This document shows positions 15,904 through 16,807 of a stretch of DNA of 16,807 nucleotides, in pieces. The first letter of the stretch is position 1. Every line of letters begins with the position of its first letter. The notes beneath the pieces were generated by a model. That model had not been told where the DNA came from, ran no database searches, and worked only from the letters and a program-made list of their open reading frames with translations. The stretch is from positions 1 through 16,807 of the forward strand of contig DAOVHI010000011.1 in assembly GCA_030671985.1 (NCBI GenBank), in the 5' to 3' direction. The DNA is from JAHJDO01 sp030671985 [NCBI: bacterium] (GTDB lineage: Bacteria > JAHJDO01). A program made the translations under genes and the position numbers.

Positions 15904-16281
15904 CTATTTAATATTATCAATAAATCTGGAAAGACACGCTTTCATTTCCTCACCATTTGAGTTAAATCGTATGCCAATATTGTAATTTTTTTCTTTCCGT
16001 GAATACCAGATTATCCGGCCGGTTAATTCTAAATATTCTTGGATATCCGGCACAGGGATTTTTACATGGAGTCTTGTCTTTTCTTTTATTCTAGGATATT
16101 CCACATCATTATTTCTCGGTATTTTTATGCAAATCCCATCCAGACTTATATTCTTTGCACAGCCACAATATCCAATTAAATGTTTTCCTAAATCATCTTG
16201 CAATCTTAATTCAACACCAATACTAGCAGTATTTCGCGGATGTTTTCTTCTTTCCTTACTTGTCCATGTAACTGTTTTCAT
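15904..16281 (-). CDS. PilZ-domain protein, downstream copy
   Basis: A small (125-residue) stand-alone PilZ protein, a cytoplasmic receptor type for cyclic di-GMP. The two binding motifs are intact: RRKHPR at 11-16 giving RxxxR (R12, R16), and NISLDG at 44-49 giving (D/N)xSxxG. A beta-barrel pattern follows (TRLHVKIPVP, YLELTGRIIW, YNIGIRF) with a short C-terminal helix (EEMKACLSRFIDNI). No other domain is fused. The start ATG 16281 lies inside the end of the upstream PilZ gene (26-base overlap), with AAAGGG 8 bases before it. It is clearly a paralogue of that gene, sharing LQDD-GK, NISL-GICIKI and IKEKT-L-VKIPV. The output target is unknown; motility, exopolysaccharide or surface functions are usual for the family. 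Confidence 0.9.
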   Translation of the reverse strand: MKTVTWTSKERRKHPRNTASIGVELRLQDDLGKHLIGYCGCAKNISLDGICIKIPRNNDVEYPRIKEKTRLHVKIPVPDIQEYLELTGRIIWYSRKEKNYNIGIRFNSNGEEMKACLSRFIDNIK

Positions 16282-16657
16282 AATCGTATCCCTTTCTTTT
16301 TATGCTCTCAACGAACTGAAAAAGAAACACTTCCTTCCCCTTATTATTATTTGGAAGAAACTGTATACCGACCCTGCTACTCTTTTCATCCTGTGAACGC
16401 CACGTCACTTGTCCGATTAGCTCTAAAGGCTGACTCGTCCCACACACAGGAATTTTTACTTGAAGTTTTGTCTTTTCTTTTATCTCGCGATATTTTAGAG
16501 ATATTTTTATGCAGATACCCCTAAGACTTATGTTTTCACAATGCCCGTGACATTGAATTCGTGATTTCCCTGAATCATCCTGCAATCCAAGCAGGACATC
16601 GGCGCTAAAAGAATATCGCGGACATTTTCTTCTTTCTTCGCCATTCCAATTACGCAT
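16256..16657 (-). CDS. PilZ-domain protein, upstream copy
   Basis: A 133-residue PilZ protein, paralogue of the next gene. Binding motifs: RKCPR at 10-14 (RxxxR) and NISLRG at 42-47 ((D/N)xSxxG), so cyclic di-GMP binding is likely. The barrel segments TKLQVKIPV, LELIGQVTW and SRVGIQF align with those of the paralogue, followed by a C-terminal helix (VFLFQFVESIKRK). The frame is open to 16705, but that part is recombinase coding sequence in another frame; ATG 16657 has GGAG 7 bases upstream and gives an N-terminus matching the paralogue. Its start overlaps the recombinase stop in the 8-base string ATGCGTAA, so translation is probably coupled to the recombinase. It carries several cysteines (C12, C36, C40, C72) beyond those of the paralogue. 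Confidence 0.88.
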   Translation of the reverse strand: MRNWNGEERRKCPRYSFSADVLLGLQDDSGKSRIQCHGHCENISLRGICIKISLKYREIKEKTKLQVKIPVCGTSQPLELIGQVTWRSQDEKSSRVGIQFLPNNNKGKEVFLFQFVESIKRKGYDYENSYMDK

Positions 16658-16807
16658 ACAATCTCTCCAAAGCCTTTTCCATATCCTCATTAAAAACGTC
16701 TGCATAAACCTCTGTTGTTTTTATTGAGCTATGACCAAGCTGCTTCTGAACCAGTCTTAGATTAAATCCGCTTGCCTTATAGAGATGGCTTGCGTATGTA
16801 TGTCTTA
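16650..16807 (-). CDS. Tyrosine recombinase/integrase, C-terminal fragment cut by window edge
   Basis: The last 51 whole codons of a phage-integrase-family tyrosine recombinase; the rest lies beyond the right edge. The visible part begins at the box II arginine (RHTYASHLYKASG, the R of HxxR) and continues with QLGHSSIKTTEVYADVF, giving the conserved histidine (25th visible residue) and the nucleophilic tyrosine (34th, codon at 16704-16706). A helix of 17 residues follows to the stop at 16650-16652. The catalytic end therefore looks intact. The fragment cannot tell an XerC/XerD-type housekeeping enzyme from a mobile-element integrase. Its stop overlaps the start of the PilZ gene by 8 bases, so it is the upstream member of a recombinase-PilZ-PilZ operon. 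No attachment site or tRNA is visible in the window. Confidence 0.92.
   Translation of the reverse strand, partial: RHTYASHLYKASGFNLRLVQKQLGHSSIKTTEVYADVFNEDMEKALERLYA
16663..16668 (-). promoter_or_regulatory. Ribosome binding site deciding the upstream PilZ start
   Basis: The minus strand reads GGAGAG, with its GGAG core 7 bases from ATG 16657, inside the recombinase reading frame. It supports the short form of the PilZ protein over the longer open frame reaching 16705. Confidence 0.65.

Noticed and set aside
15875-15930. Inverted repeat TCCAGAT ... ATCTGGA around the greA/PilZ convergence
   Set aside because: The 7-base arms are separated by 42 bases and no T-run follows, so it does not look like an intrinsic terminator and may be chance.
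16658-16705. Longer N-terminus for the upstream PilZ protein
   Set aside because: These codons overlap the recombinase C-terminus, whose frame is clearly coding, and GGAG is placed for ATG 16657.
1-16807. CRISPR array, tRNA, rRNA, IS element or phage structural genes
   Set aside because: No regularly spaced repeats, cloverleaf-like gene, transposase or phage structural gene was recognised; the only mobility-type gene is the partial recombinase at the right edge.

Overview
The window is a gene-dense, AT-rich bacterial segment. Thirteen genes run head to tail on the minus strand from ispH (near 15338) down to an AraC-type regulator cut by base 1. greA points the other way at 15413-15883. A second minus-strand group (tyrosine recombinase tail, PilZ, PilZ) enters from the right edge. 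The only stretch of note without a gene is the 74 bases between ispH and greA; every other gap is 30 bases or less and many genes overlap. No tRNA, rRNA, CRISPR array, IS element or strong terminator hairpin was seen.

The organism cannot be named from this window. The MEP isoprenoid enzyme IspH, bacterial GreA and HolA, a pyrophosphate-type phosphofructokinase, the 'Aquifex-type' short aconitase and a ceramidase-like / DegT / xylose-isomerase-like group with an AraC regulator would fit an uncultured, anaerobic-leaning Gram-negative lineage such as the PVC/Omnitrophota neighbourhood. That placement is an inference of low confidence.

Layout in transcription order on the minus strand: ispH (isoprenoids); two oligopeptide-type ABC ATPases (oppD, oppF) without permeases; holA (replication clamp-loader delta subunit); transketolase; PPi-type phosphofructokinase; a secreted or periplasmic seven-repeat TPR protein; then a less familiar module of a cytoplasmic neutral-ceramidase-like hydrolase, a DegT/StrS aminotransferase and a TIM-barrel sugar-phosphate isomerase/epimerase-like protein; then aconitase, NADP-isocitrate dehydrogenase and the AraC regulator.

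Working model (inference): the train mixes housekeeping genes with central carbon metabolism (pentose phosphate/glycolysis and the citrate-to-2-oxoglutarate branch). The embedded hydrolase-aminotransferase-isomerase set looks like a small pathway for an amino sugar, aminocyclitol or other N-substituted polyol, with glutamate or glutamine from the acn/icd branch as a plausible amino donor. The AraC protein has a sugar-sensor-like cupin N-terminus and could control this part.

On the right, a tyrosine recombinase overlaps a tandem pair of PilZ (c-di-GMP receptor type) paralogues, an unusual coupling of a recombination gene with second-messenger receptors.
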